DNA of 45,740 nt from DASWHD01 sp036393335 (GTDB lineage: Bacteria > CG2-30-53-67 > CG2-30-70-394), in assembly GCA_036393335.1 (NCBI GenBank), contig DASWHD010000022.1:1-45740 (forward strand). Direction: 5' to 3'. Shown here piece after piece: positions 8,569 to 15,702 of this stretch (position 1 is its first letter; each line of letters starts with the position of its first letter). The position numbers and the translations under genes were made by a program. The notes under the pieces are model-generated. The model saw only the letters and a list, made by a program, of their open reading frames with translations, was not told where the DNA came from and made no database searches.

Positions 8569-9294
8569 TCACCGGAAGAATTCGAGCACGTGGCCGATCT
8601 CCGGCGTGGTGGCTCCGGCGCGCGCGCCACGGATGGTGAAGTCGAGGAGGACGTCGAGGTCGAGGTCGGCGTCCGACAGGACGTCCAGCACGTCCACCAC
8701 CAGGGTGCTGTCCCCCGTCGCCTCCCGGGCCCCGACGAACCCCGCCGGGGTGAAGTAGAGCTCCACCGGGCCACCGAGCTCCTCCACCAGCTCGTCGATC
8801 ACCAGGGGGACGCCGCCTGCCGGAACGGAGGCGGTGGCCTCCGTCACCTCACCGTCCTCGGTCTCCAGCTCGATGTATACCTGGCCCGCGTCGACCACCA
8901 CCGTCGCCTCACGGTCGATCTGGCGGCACACGACCGTGGTGCGGTTGCCGGCGTGGTCGGCGTGCCACTCGTCACAGTGGGGATCGAGGAGCTCGGCGGC
9001 CGATTCCACCTTGGCGATGCGGTCGATCGCGCCGGCACAACCCCGGGAGAAGAAGCAGCGCAGGATCGCCGCGTCGGCCAGCCGGTCAAAGGGCGAGCCC
9101 ACCGCCTCGAGGCGGAGGGTCGACTCGAGGGTCACCGCGTAGGTTCCCGCGATGGCGCCGCTCTCCGTGACCTCCCGATCGAGGATCTCCTGCGCATCGC
9201 TCTGTTGGCCCTCGCCGCTGCCGTCGCTGGCCGGCTCGATCCCGCAGCCGGCCACCACGAGCGTCAATGACACCATGCAGGCGGCGGTCTTCAT
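8569..9294 (-). CDS. Putative lipoprotein, partner of the upstream barrel gene
   Basis: Predicted 241-residue exported protein of unknown family. The N-terminus MKTAACMVSLTLVVAGC is a lipoprotein signal peptide with C17 as the lipidated cysteine, followed by a Gly/Ser/Glu/Gln-rich linker. The mature part has four cysteines (CFFSRGC, HC, VC) that could form disulfides, and several alternating hydrophobic strands such as ATVVVDAGQVYIELE and PVELYFTP. The start ATG overlaps the TGA of the upstream gene (ATGA at 9291-9294), so translation is probably coupled. A plus-strand frame over the same bases lacks any protein-like feature and is rejected. No function is recognised. Confidence 0.72.
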   Translation of the reverse strand: MKTAACMVSLTLVVAGCGIEPASDGSGEGQQSDAQEILDREVTESGAIAGTYAVTLESTLRLEAVGSPFDRLADAAILRCFFSRGCAGAIDRIAKVESAAELLDPHCDEWHADHAGNRTTVVCRQIDREATVVVDAGQVYIELETEDGEVTEATASVPAGGVPLVIDELVEELGGPVELYFTPAGFVGAREATGDSTLVVDVLDVLSDADLDLDVLLDFTIRGARAGATTPEIGHVLEFFR

Positions 9295-10016
9295 CGCGCG
9301 AAGACCAAGCGGGCGGAGAGGGTCGGCCGCTCTCCCCAGTCCAGCTCGGCGGTGACGGCGACCAGCGGCAGGTAGAGGCGGCACCCGGCGAAGGCGTGGG
9401 CGGTGGCGAACTGCTCGCGCTCCGTGACCAGGAGATCGGCCTCCTCCGCCCGCACCCGCGCCTGGCTCGACACCCACACGGCACCGACCCCGACATAGGG
9501 CTCGATGGCGGTCCACGAGTATCCCCCTGCCAGGTCCAGCCCGACCGTGGCGAAGTCCAGCTCGTCCACGCCGCCAAGGTCCGTGAAACTGAGACGGATA
9601 GAGGTGGCCGGGACGGGGCGGTCTTCGTCCAGCGCCGTCCACTTGACCGCAATCCCCCACAGGAAGATGTCGGAGGAGGGGAGATAGGAAAGCATCGCCT
9701 CACCGTCGACCCGCCCGGGCAGCCCCTTGAGCAGGCGGAGCTTGGGGATGATCAGGTAGTCGGGTGGATCGTCCGTCACCAGCCGCCAGTAGTCCGCCTG
9801 TTCGTCGATGTCGGTGGCCGCCACCTCAATCCCGGCCTCGAATCCGTGTGGACCGAGGGAGGCCGGCGGTGCCGTTTGCTTGAACTGCAAGGCGGTTGCG
9901 AGGTCGCGGGTGAGGTCGCGGTACTCGGCGGCGAAGAGGTTGCGCACCGTGAGGGTCTCGCCCCCGCCGACGGACGGCACGAGCAATGCGAGACAGAGTG
10001 TCAGGCCACGAACCAT
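9291..10016 (-). CDS. Putative outer-membrane beta-barrel protein
   Basis: Predicted 241-residue protein with a signal peptide (MVRGLTLCLALLVPSVGGGE) and a run of alternating polar/hydrophobic strands through the second half (SIRLSFTDLGG, FATVGLDLAGGYSWTA, IEPYVGVGAVWVSSQAR, LVAVTAELDWGE, TLSARLVFAR), typical of an outer-membrane barrel. I do not recognise the family. The ATG at 10016 was chosen because it starts the signal peptide; a longer frame to 10088 would run into the composite repeat. Its stop overlaps the start of the lipoprotein gene, and the two probably act together at the outer membrane. Upstream lie an 18-bp palindrome and composite repeat A. Confidence 0.68.
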   Translation of the reverse strand: MVRGLTLCLALLVPSVGGGETLTVRNLFAAEYRDLTRDLATALQFKQTAPPASLGPHGFEAGIEVAATDIDEQADYWRLVTDDPPDYLIIPKLRLLKGLPGRVDGEAMLSYLPSSDIFLWGIAVKWTALDEDRPVPATSIRLSFTDLGGVDELDFATVGLDLAGGYSWTAIEPYVGVGAVWVSSQARVRAEEADLLVTEREQFATAHAFAGCRLYLPLVAVTAELDWGERPTLSARLVFAR

Positions 10017-10056
10017 GACAATGTTGACGGTCCCCCCGAGGATGCCTACCACCCTT

Positions 10057-10074
10057 GTCGACCACGTGGTCGAC
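10057..10074. promoter_or_regulatory. 18-bp perfect palindrome, candidate operator
   Basis: GTCGACCACGTGGTCGAC is a perfect loop-free palindrome 41 bases upstream of the barrel gene start and just outside composite repeat A. Its position between repeat and gene fits a dimeric regulator site. No matching regulator was identified. Confidence 0.4.
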
Positions 10075-10080
10075 GCCCTA

Positions 10081-10338
10081 GCCCGCATTTCTCACCAGGG
10101 ATCATGGCGAGACTGTGCAAACGCCCATAGATTCTGGCCGGCCCAAACCGTAGGAACCGAATCCTTTCGGCGATTCCGGCCCGAGAGGGCCGGCCGCGCC
10201 GGTGACGCGGATCGCCGTTGCAACCGGCTCCTACCCCTGGTCGAGGACTCGGACGAGGTGGGCCAGGAGATGCGGCCTGCCTGCCGGCAGGCAGGGCGGT
10301 GGCGCGGGCGCAGCAGAGTCATGGTGAGAAATGCGGGC
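10081..10338. repeat. Composite TIR-BIME element, copy A
   Basis: This 258-bp element is bounded by a perfect 17-bp terminal inverted repeat (GCCCGCATTTCTCACCA at 10081-10097, its complement at 10322-10338). The core at 10150-10234 is two inverted REP hairpins, each beginning GTAG. A 20-bp palindrome (CCTGCCTGCCGGCAGGCAGG, 10276-10295) is inserted in the right arm, as in copy D but not B or C. It fills almost all of the 328-bp spacer between the barrel gene start and the HD gene stop, ending 6 bp before that stop. It has no coding capacity, so any movement would need a transposase from elsewhere. Confidence 0.88.
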
Positions 10339-10344
10339 GAGTCG

Positions 10345-11718
10345 TCAGCCATAGAGTACCGCCTCCGCGGCCTCGCCCAGCGCCGCGTCGTGGTGGTGGT
10401 CGAGGGCGAAGATGCGGCAGTGGAGGATCTTGGCCGGGATGTAATCGAAGTGGTCGCGCAGGGCGGCGGTGGAGACCTCGTTGCTGGACGGGTCGAAGAC
10501 GTAGATCTGCTTGTGCCCCATGTTCAGGGGATTAAGCGGGCGGGTGTCCTTGGAGGCGAGGTCGACGCGGAACTCGAGTGCGCGCAGGGCTGGCGGCAGG
10601 CGCTCGCGGATCCCCTCCTCCAGACGGCCGGGGTCGATGCGCGGCGTCTGGTCGGCGACGTCGCGGGTGGAAACCACCGTGTCGTACGCCATCTTCCACT
10701 TCACATCGCGCCCCAGGATCCGCTGCCACTCGCGGCCGAGGGCGCCGCGTACGCCACCGGCGTCCGCCCCCCAGCGCCGCACCTCCTCCAGCAGCGCCCA
10801 CTCGGTCACCCGCAGATACGAGGCGAGGTCCCGTGCGGGGTCGGCGTCCCAGACCTCCGCCATGGTCTGGGGAAAAATCTCCCGCAGGTGGAGGTCAATC
10901 GCCCGGGTAGTGCGGTGGAAGTAGACGTTCGAGTAGAGGTAGAGGCGGGCGGTGAGAAACATGTTGAGGGCCGACAGCCCCGCCCGGTGCAAGGTGACGC
11001 CGCGCTTGGAGAAAAACGTGTAGTGGATCAGGCGGTCGATATCGACCGGCCCGATGGCGACTCCGCACATGTAGGAGTCGCGCAACACATAATCCATGTT
11101 GTCCGCGGTGAAGATGCCGGAGAACAATGGCCGCAAGGCCGCGACCCAAGGCGGCACCGTGGGATCATCCACCTCCCCTTCGGGGCCCTTATTAATCAGG
11201 TAGGAGATATGCTGCGGGTCGATCGCCTCCCCCGGAGCGAATGGACCGTGGGGGCTGCGACGGATGGCGCTCAACATCTCCCCTAGGGCCTCGGTGATGA
11301 TCCGCCCGCCGACGCGCTCGTGGCTGAGACCGAAGCGCGCCAGGTGGTTCTCGTCGAAGAAGTGGCCGAAGGGGCCATGGCCGAGGTCGTGGAGCAGCCC
11401 GGTCATGCGCAACAGCTCCTCGATCAGACACTCGGACGGCACCCCCGCGTGGTGCTCCCGGAGCGTCGGATAGAGATGCCGGGCGAGCCGGCCCGCGATG
11501 TGCATTGCCCCGAGGGAGTGCTGGAACCGGGAATGCTCCGCCCCCGGGAATACCCAGCGGGCGCTCTGGAGCTGGTAGATGTAGCGCAGCCGCTGCACCC
11601 ACGGGCTGTCGAGCACCGTCTGCTCGCACACCTCGCCTGCGGACAACGGCACAGTGAACTGCAGGTAGTGGTGGACCGGGTCGGCGAGCAACGCGACGCC
11701 GGCATACGGCTCGGCCAT
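10345..11718 (-). CDS. HD-domain phosphohydrolase (dNTPase/SAMHD1-like, COG1078 type)
   Basis: Predicted 457-residue cytoplasmic metal-dependent phosphohydrolase. The HD metal site is visible: H67 in RFQHSLGAMH, the H110-D111 pair in LLHDLGHGPFGH, and a later Asp in the segment SGIFTADNMDYVLRDSY, which resembles the DxxRMDYLLRDS stretch of this family. The remainder is helical, as expected. Members act on dNTPs or remain uncharacterised, so the substrate is open. The ATG at 11718 is preferred over the in-frame TTG at 11730 because a GGAAAG ribosome-like site abuts the TTG. The gene ends 6 bp from composite repeat A and is preceded by the sensor/regulator operon. Confidence 0.85.
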   Translation of the reverse strand: MAEPYAGVALLADPVHHYLQFTVPLSAGEVCEQTVLDSPWVQRLRYIYQLQSARWVFPGAEHSRFQHSLGAMHIAGRLARHLYPTLREHHAGVPSECLIEELLRMTGLLHDLGHGPFGHFFDENHLARFGLSHERVGGRIITEALGEMLSAIRRSPHGPFAPGEAIDPQHISYLINKGPEGEVDDPTVPPWVAALRPLFSGIFTADNMDYVLRDSYMCGVAIGPVDIDRLIHYTFFSKRGVTLHRAGLSALNMFLTARLYLYSNVYFHRTTRAIDLHLREIFPQTMAEVWDADPARDLASYLRVTEWALLEEVRRWGADAGGVRGALGREWQRILGRDVKWKMAYDTVVSTRDVADQTPRIDPGRLEEGIRERLPPALRALEFRVDLASKDTRPLNPLNMGHKQIYVFDPSSNEVSTAALRDHFDYIPAKILHCRIFALDHHHDAALGEAAEAVLYG

Positions 11719-11862
11719 GGGAGCGTTCAACTTTCCGCTGATCAGCCGTCAGCTTGATCGGATTGAATTTCTCTTTGGAGGCGGTGTAGCTAGTTGGACC
11801 ACCGCCAACGGAAAATGGCTGGCGCCAGCCGTCATCACGAGCTAATTGTTGACCGCTATCCG

Positions 11863-13182
11863 CTAATCGCCGTCCCCAGACACCAGGCCCTCCAGCTTGC
11901 GACGCAGCCGCTGGCGACTGACGTCCAGCAGCCGGGCTGCTGCGCTCTTGTTCTCCTTCACGTGACGCAACACCGCCTTGCAATACGCCCGGTCGAACTC
12001 ACGCAACGTGACGAAGCGGTGCACCGTGAGGATCTGCTCGAAGTCGTCCTCGGGGGGTGTTTGTAGATCGGGCGGCAGGTCCTTGACCCGCACCTCCTTG
12101 TCGCCATGAAGGATGAAGGTGCGCTCCACGAGGTTGCGCAGCTCGCGTACGTTGCCCTGCCAGCGGTGATCGCCAAGCCGCCGCAGGACACGGGGGGTAA
12201 AGGGACCGACCCGCCGGCCGTGGCGACGATTGAACTCCGCTAGGAAGTGCTCGATCAGCATCGGCACGTCCTCGCGGCGCTCGCGCAATGGCGGCAGCAG
12301 GAGATGGGCGGCGGCCAGGCGATACGAGAGGTCCTCCAGGAACTTGCCCTCCGCGATGGCGTTCTGCAGCCGCACACGGCTGGTACCGATCACCCGCACC
12401 CCCTCCGGTGCACGGCTCTGCTCGGCGAGGGCGGTGAGCAACCGTTCCTGGACCGAGATCGGGAGGGTGGTGATGTCGTCGATGCACAGGGTGCCGCCGT
12501 TGGCGGCCCCGATCAGGCCGTGGTTCGTCTCCCCGTCTCCAAACAGCAGGGTCAACAGCCGGTCCTCGTCGTACGCCGCGACACGCACAGCCAGGAAGGG
12601 ACGGTCCTCGGAATGCGAGGCGAGGTGGATGGCGTGGGCCAGGTGGGCCTTGCCGGTACCGCTCTCCCCCTCGATCAACACCGGCAAGTTGGGCACCGCC
12701 GCCGCGCGCTTCGCCGCCTCGATGACCGTGAGGAAGCGTGGGCTGGTGCCGACCAGGGTCTCGAAGCCGTACTGTTCCAGATCCTCGCGGTAGCGTTGCA
12801 TGGCGCGTAGCCGCAGCCGGTGCGCCTCCACCGCCGTGAACAGTGCGGCCTGCACCTTTTCTACGTCGACCGGCTTGTTGAGGTAGTCGAACGCACCGAG
12901 CTTCAGGGCCGTGACCGCGGTGCCCGAGTCGCCGGCACCGGTGAGGATGATGACCGGCACGTGGCCGTGGTCCTTGCGCAGCGCCCGCAGGATCTCCTCA
13001 CCGGTCATCCCCGGCATGCGCCAGTCGAGGAGCACGACCTCGGGCTGCTGGTCATTGGCCAGTTGCAACGCGGTCGCGCCGTCCGTGGCGGTGTGCACAC
13101 GGAAACCGAGATCGTCGAGGATCAGGCTGAGGCTGGAGAGGATCAGGGGCTCGTGGTCGACGAGGAGGACGGAAGGTTTCAC
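11863..13182 (-). CDS. NtrC-family response regulator lacking the GAFTGA loop
   Basis: Predicted 439-residue regulator: receiver domain (about 1-120), AAA+ domain (about 140-375) and Fis-type helix-turn-helix (about 395-433). The receiver has phospho-acceptor D53 and K103, but one Asp of the acidic pocket is replaced (VDHEP). The AAA+ domain keeps Walker A GESGTGKA (172-179) and a Walker B-like GGTLCIDDI (229-237). The stretch that should carry GAFTGA, which contacts sigma-54, is shortened to LLFGDGETNHGLIGAANGG. By analogy with other NtrC-like proteins without this motif, it probably acts without sigma-54 activation. The start is GTG at 13182, preceded by AAGG; GTG at 13191, overlapping the kinase stop, is an alternative. 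Confidence 0.9.
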   Translation of the reverse strand: MKPSVLLVDHEPLILSSLSLILDDLGFRVHTATDGATALQLANDQQPEVVLLDWRMPGMTGEEILRALRKDHGHVPVIILTGAGDSGTAVTALKLGAFDYLNKPVDVEKVQAALFTAVEAHRLRLRAMQRYREDLEQYGFETLVGTSPRFLTVIEAAKRAAAVPNLPVLIEGESGTGKAHLAHAIHLASHSEDRPFLAVRVAAYDEDRLLTLLFGDGETNHGLIGAANGGTLCIDDITTLPISVQERLLTALAEQSRAPEGVRVIGTSRVRLQNAIAEGKFLEDLSYRLAAAHLLLPPLRERREDVPMLIEHFLAEFNRRHGRRVGPFTPRVLRRLGDHRWQGNVRELRNLVERTFILHGDKEVRVKDLPPDLQTPPEDDFEQILTVHRFVTLREFDRAYCKAVLRHVKENKSAAARLLDVSRQRLRRKLEGLVSGDGD

Positions 13183-13187
13183 GCAGA

Positions 13188-14672
13188 TCACCTTGGTTGG
13201 AGTGACGAGGGAATGAGGAGGGTAAAGGTCGTACCGTGCGGTGGGTCCGTCGCGACGCGGATCTCACCACCATGGTCCTGGATGATGCGCTGTGCCACGG
13301 ACAGTCCCAGGCCGCTGGAGCCCACCCCAGGCCTGGCGCTGAAAAAAGGCTCGAAGATGTGCGGCAGGACGTCCGGGGGGATACCGCACCCGTTGTCCGC
13401 CACTTCGATTACCACGTGGACCCCCGCCCGCGAGGCACGCAGCTCGATCTCTCCCCCGTCCGACACCGCGTGTAATGCGTTCAGACAGAGATTAAGCAGG
13501 ACCTGCTCCATCTGGTGGGGGTCCACCTGGAGCCGCAACTCGGGGGGGTCGACACGGAAGGTAAAGGTGCCGTTGCGATCCACGATCTGCGGCCGGATTA
13601 GGCTACGGACCTGTTGGAAGAGGTCGACGACCCTGACCTCCTGGCGCCACTGGCGCCGCGGGTTTGCGAAGTTGAGGAGCTCGCGCAGGAGACGCTCCAG
13701 CCGTTCCACCTCGCGCAGCATCCGCTGCGTCGCCTCCTGACGCTCCGGCGGGTCGCCGCCCTGACGCTGCCAGTGGTGCAGGGTCGCGGAGATCCCGGTC
13801 AGCGGGTTGCGGATCTCGTGCACCAGACCGGTCGCGAGCTGAGCGATGGCGTGCATACGGTCGGAGCGGCGTAGCTGCTCCTCCATCTGGCGTCTCGCGC
13901 GCACGTCTTTGCCCAGTACCAGGATCTGCCCCTGAAGCCACGAGGCGCTGATCTCGACCGGAATCTGCTCTCCCCCGGCGCCGATCACCGTACAGGTGAG
14001 CTGCGCCGTGCCTCGGTTCTTGAGGGTCGCGAGGGTATCGTGGCGCAGGCGCAGGTATTCCTGCGGAGCGAGGAGCTCCGTCAGCCGTGTGCCGATCAGC
14101 TCGCTGCGCGTCAGCCCCAGGATGGTGCACGCCATCGGATTGACCTCGGTGAAGCAGCCGCGCCGATTGATCAAGCAGATCGCCTCTGCGGCATTCTCCA
14201 CCACGCCGCGAAAACGTCGCTCCGACTCTTCGAGAGCCTGATCGCGCGCCTCGACCACCTGTTCCAGGTTCGCGGTGCGTTCGCGCAGGGCCACCTCCTC
14301 GTGCCGTTGTCGCGCGACGATCGCGACCCGGGCGAGGAGCTCCGTGGCGTTGAACGGCTTGACCAGGTAATCGCTCGCACCGAGGGCGAGGCCGCGCGCG
14401 ATGGAAGAATCGGCCTCGTCCTTGGCGGTGACGAATAGGATAGGAATATCCGCCAGCCGCGCCTCGGAGCGGATCCGCCGGCACATCTCGAGGCCATCCA
14501 CCTCGGGCGTGTGCCCGTCGAGGATGACCAGATCCGGCCACGGGGTCGCCAGCCTATCCAGGGCCGTCCGGCCGGAATCGGCGGTCTCCACCCGGTGCCC
14601 CGCACTCTCCAGGTAGCGGCGGTAGAGCGCGACGTTGAGCGGGTTATCGTCCACGACCAAGATGTCGCTCAC
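13188..14672 (-). CDS. Hybrid sensor histidine kinase (REC-PAS-HisKA-HATPase)
   Basis: Predicted 494-residue soluble kinase without transmembrane segments. Domain order: N-terminal receiver (1-120, phospho-acceptor D52 in VILDGHTP, K105 in LVKPF), a short coiled coil (about 122-155), a PAS domain (about 155-265), HisKA with H285 in VHEIRNPL, and HATPase_c with N box LNLCLNALHA, G1 VADNGCGIP and G2 SSGLGLSVA. The receiver at the front suggests that another kinase or an internal relay controls it. The GTG start at 14672 overlaps the queD stop (GTGA) and has GGAG about 7 bases upstream. Its stop adjoins the NtrC-like regulator, its likely partner. Confidence 0.92.
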   Translation of the reverse strand: MSDILVVDDNPLNVALYRRYLESAGHRVETADSGRTALDRLATPWPDLVILDGHTPEVDGLEMCRRIRSEARLADIPILFVTAKDEADSSIARGLALGASDYLVKPFNATELLARVAIVARQRHEEVALRERTANLEQVVEARDQALEESERRFRGVVENAAEAICLINRRGCFTEVNPMACTILGLTRSELIGTRLTELLAPQEYLRLRHDTLATLKNRGTAQLTCTVIGAGGEQIPVEISASWLQGQILVLGKDVRARRQMEEQLRRSDRMHAIAQLATGLVHEIRNPLTGISATLHHWQRQGGDPPERQEATQRMLREVERLERLLRELLNFANPRRQWRQEVRVVDLFQQVRSLIRPQIVDRNGTFTFRVDPPELRLQVDPHQMEQVLLNLCLNALHAVSDGGEIELRASRAGVHVVIEVADNGCGIPPDVLPHIFEPFFSARPGVGSSGLGLSVAQRIIQDHGGEIRVATDPPHGTTFTLLIPSSLQPR

Positions 14673-15040
14673 TCCCCCGCTCCGCGGTAAATGCACAGGG
14701 AGGTGCACGTCTCCCCGATCTCTACCGCCGACAGGCCAGGCAAGCTCGGCACCAGGCGCTGCCAGATCCACCGGGCGAGATTCTCCGAGGTCGGGTTCTC
14801 CAATCCGGGCACCTCGTTCAGGTAGTAGTGATCGAGGCGCTCGAAGAGGGGAGCAAACGCCGCTTTGATGTCCGCGTAATCGATGACCCAGCCGAGGACC
14901 GGATCGACCTCGCCCCGCACATGGAGGACGATGCGAAAGCTGTGGCCGTGTAGCCTGGAACATTTATGTTCGGCCGGTAGGTTAGGCAGACGGTGCGCCG
15001 CCTCCACATGGAATGTTCTACGGAGTTCCATCTGACTCAT
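14669..15040 (-). CDS. queD: 6-carboxy-5,6,7,8-tetrahydropterin synthase
   Basis: QueD converts dihydroneopterin triphosphate to 6-carboxytetrahydropterin, the second step toward queuosine and other 7-deazaguanines. The 123-residue product keeps every active-site residue at the E. coli number: zinc ligands H16, H31 and H33, catalytic C27, the D70-H71 pair, and E110 in IGETCTS. No queC, queE, queF or folE neighbours are present. Instead it begins a minus-strand operon in which its stop overlaps the GTG start of the histidine kinase by 4 bases. It is divergent from erpA, with 261 bp between the starts. Confidence 0.94.
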   Translation of the reverse strand: MSQMELRRTFHVEAAHRLPNLPAEHKCSRLHGHSFRIVLHVRGEVDPVLGWVIDYADIKAAFAPLFERLDHYYLNEVPGLENPTSENLARWIWQRLVPSLPGLSAVEIGETCTSLCIYRGAGE

Positions 15041-15113
15041 GGTTCATATTGTACCTGGCATCCCTTGCCGGTTGGAAGGCCCCTGCTGCCTGTGATCGGC
15101 GCGCGGAGTCCAC

Positions 15114-15135
15114 CAGGTACGACCCGTGGTACCTG
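15114..15135. promoter_or_regulatory. Inverted repeat in the queD-erpA divergent region
   Basis: Perfect 7-bp arms CAGGTAC (15114-15120) and GTACCTG (15129-15135) are separated by 8 bp, a two-turn spacing suited to a dimeric regulator. It lies 40 bp upstream of a candidate erpA promoter and 74 bp upstream of the queD start. It does not obviously match the IscR consensus. Confidence 0.35.
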
Positions 15136-15174
15136 CCAGCCGGCACGATCCGCGTGGTCTGCACTTACCGTGGT

Positions 15175-15203
15175 TTGACTAGAATCAACGGCGTACCTAA
15201 GTT
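15175..15203 (+). promoter_or_regulatory. Candidate sigma-70 promoter of erpA
   Basis: TTGACT at 15175-15180 and TAAGTT at 15198-15203 are 17 bp apart, about 100 bp upstream of the erpA ATG. The -35 box is good, the -10 box weak. Confidence 0.4.
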
Positions 15204-15301
15204 AGAGCTTGCGGAGAGCAATATCACCGTTTGGCTGCCATTCGGTGAGCTGCACGCGCAAGAGAGTTTTCGCAAACCGAGCACACCAGGAGAGACCGTT
15301 C

Positions 15302-15625
15302 ATGATTACGATTACCGAGACCGCCGAGGCCAAGATCCGCGAATACGTCGAGGCAGAGAACAAACCGAGCGCCGCGTTTCGCCTTTATGTCGAGGGCGGC
15401 GGCTGCTCCGGCTACCAATACGGTATGGGGCTCGACGAGACCGAGCGCGAGGGTGACAACGTCATCCAGCAGAACGGCTTCAGCGTGCGCATCGATCCCC
15501 TCAGCGCCCCCCTACTGAACGGTGCCATCATCGACTATACGGAAGGGCTGGCCGGCGCCGGCTTCTCGATCCACAACCCGAACGCAAAGACCACCTGCGG
15601 CTGCGGGTCGTCATTCTCGGCATGA
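15302..15625 (+). CDS. erpA: A-type iron-sulfur cluster carrier/insertion protein
   Basis: Small cytoplasmic protein that carries an Fe-S cluster from the assembly scaffold to apoproteins. The 107-residue product has the three invariant cysteines C35 (GGGCSGYQYG), C99 and C101 (TTCGCGSSF), with the 64-residue spacing of ErpA/IscA. The ATG at 15302 is supported by AGGAGA about 8 bases upstream; an upstream in-frame ATG would add 31 residues unlike the family. ErpA and IscA are hard to separate by sequence alone; the lack of isc genes nearby favours a stand-alone ErpA role. Transcription ends at the hairpin 15671-15702. Confidence 0.9.
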   Translation: MITITETAEAKIREYVEAENKPSAAFRLYVEGGGCSGYQYGMGLDETEREGDNVIQQNGFSVRIDPLSAPLLNGAIIDYTEGLAGAGFSIHNPNAKTTCGCGSSFSA

Positions 15626-15670
15626 GGAACAGCGGTTAGCGATTAGCTGTCAGCCGTCAGCTCAATTTCT

Positions 15671-15702
15671 AAGCCCCGCCGGACTAACGCCCGGCGGGGC
15701 TT
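15671..15702. terminator. Bidirectional hairpin between erpA and the DHOD-family gene
   Basis: A perfect 12-bp stem (AAGCCCCGCCGG / CCGGCGGGGCTT) with an 8-base loop separates two convergent genes. T-rich but broken tracts lie on both sides. The last two bases of the stem overlap the TAA of the minus-strand DHOD-family gene. Confidence 0.8.

Noticed and set aside
6663..8774. 703-codon minus-strand frame opposite the methyltransferase/MTHFR fusion
   Set aside because: Antisense shadow; no recognisable motifs, while the plus strand has full active sites.
8545..9270. Plus-strand 241-codon frame opposite the lipoprotein gene
   Set aside because: No signal or domain; the minus strand has a lipoprotein signal and a 4-bp overlap with its neighbour.
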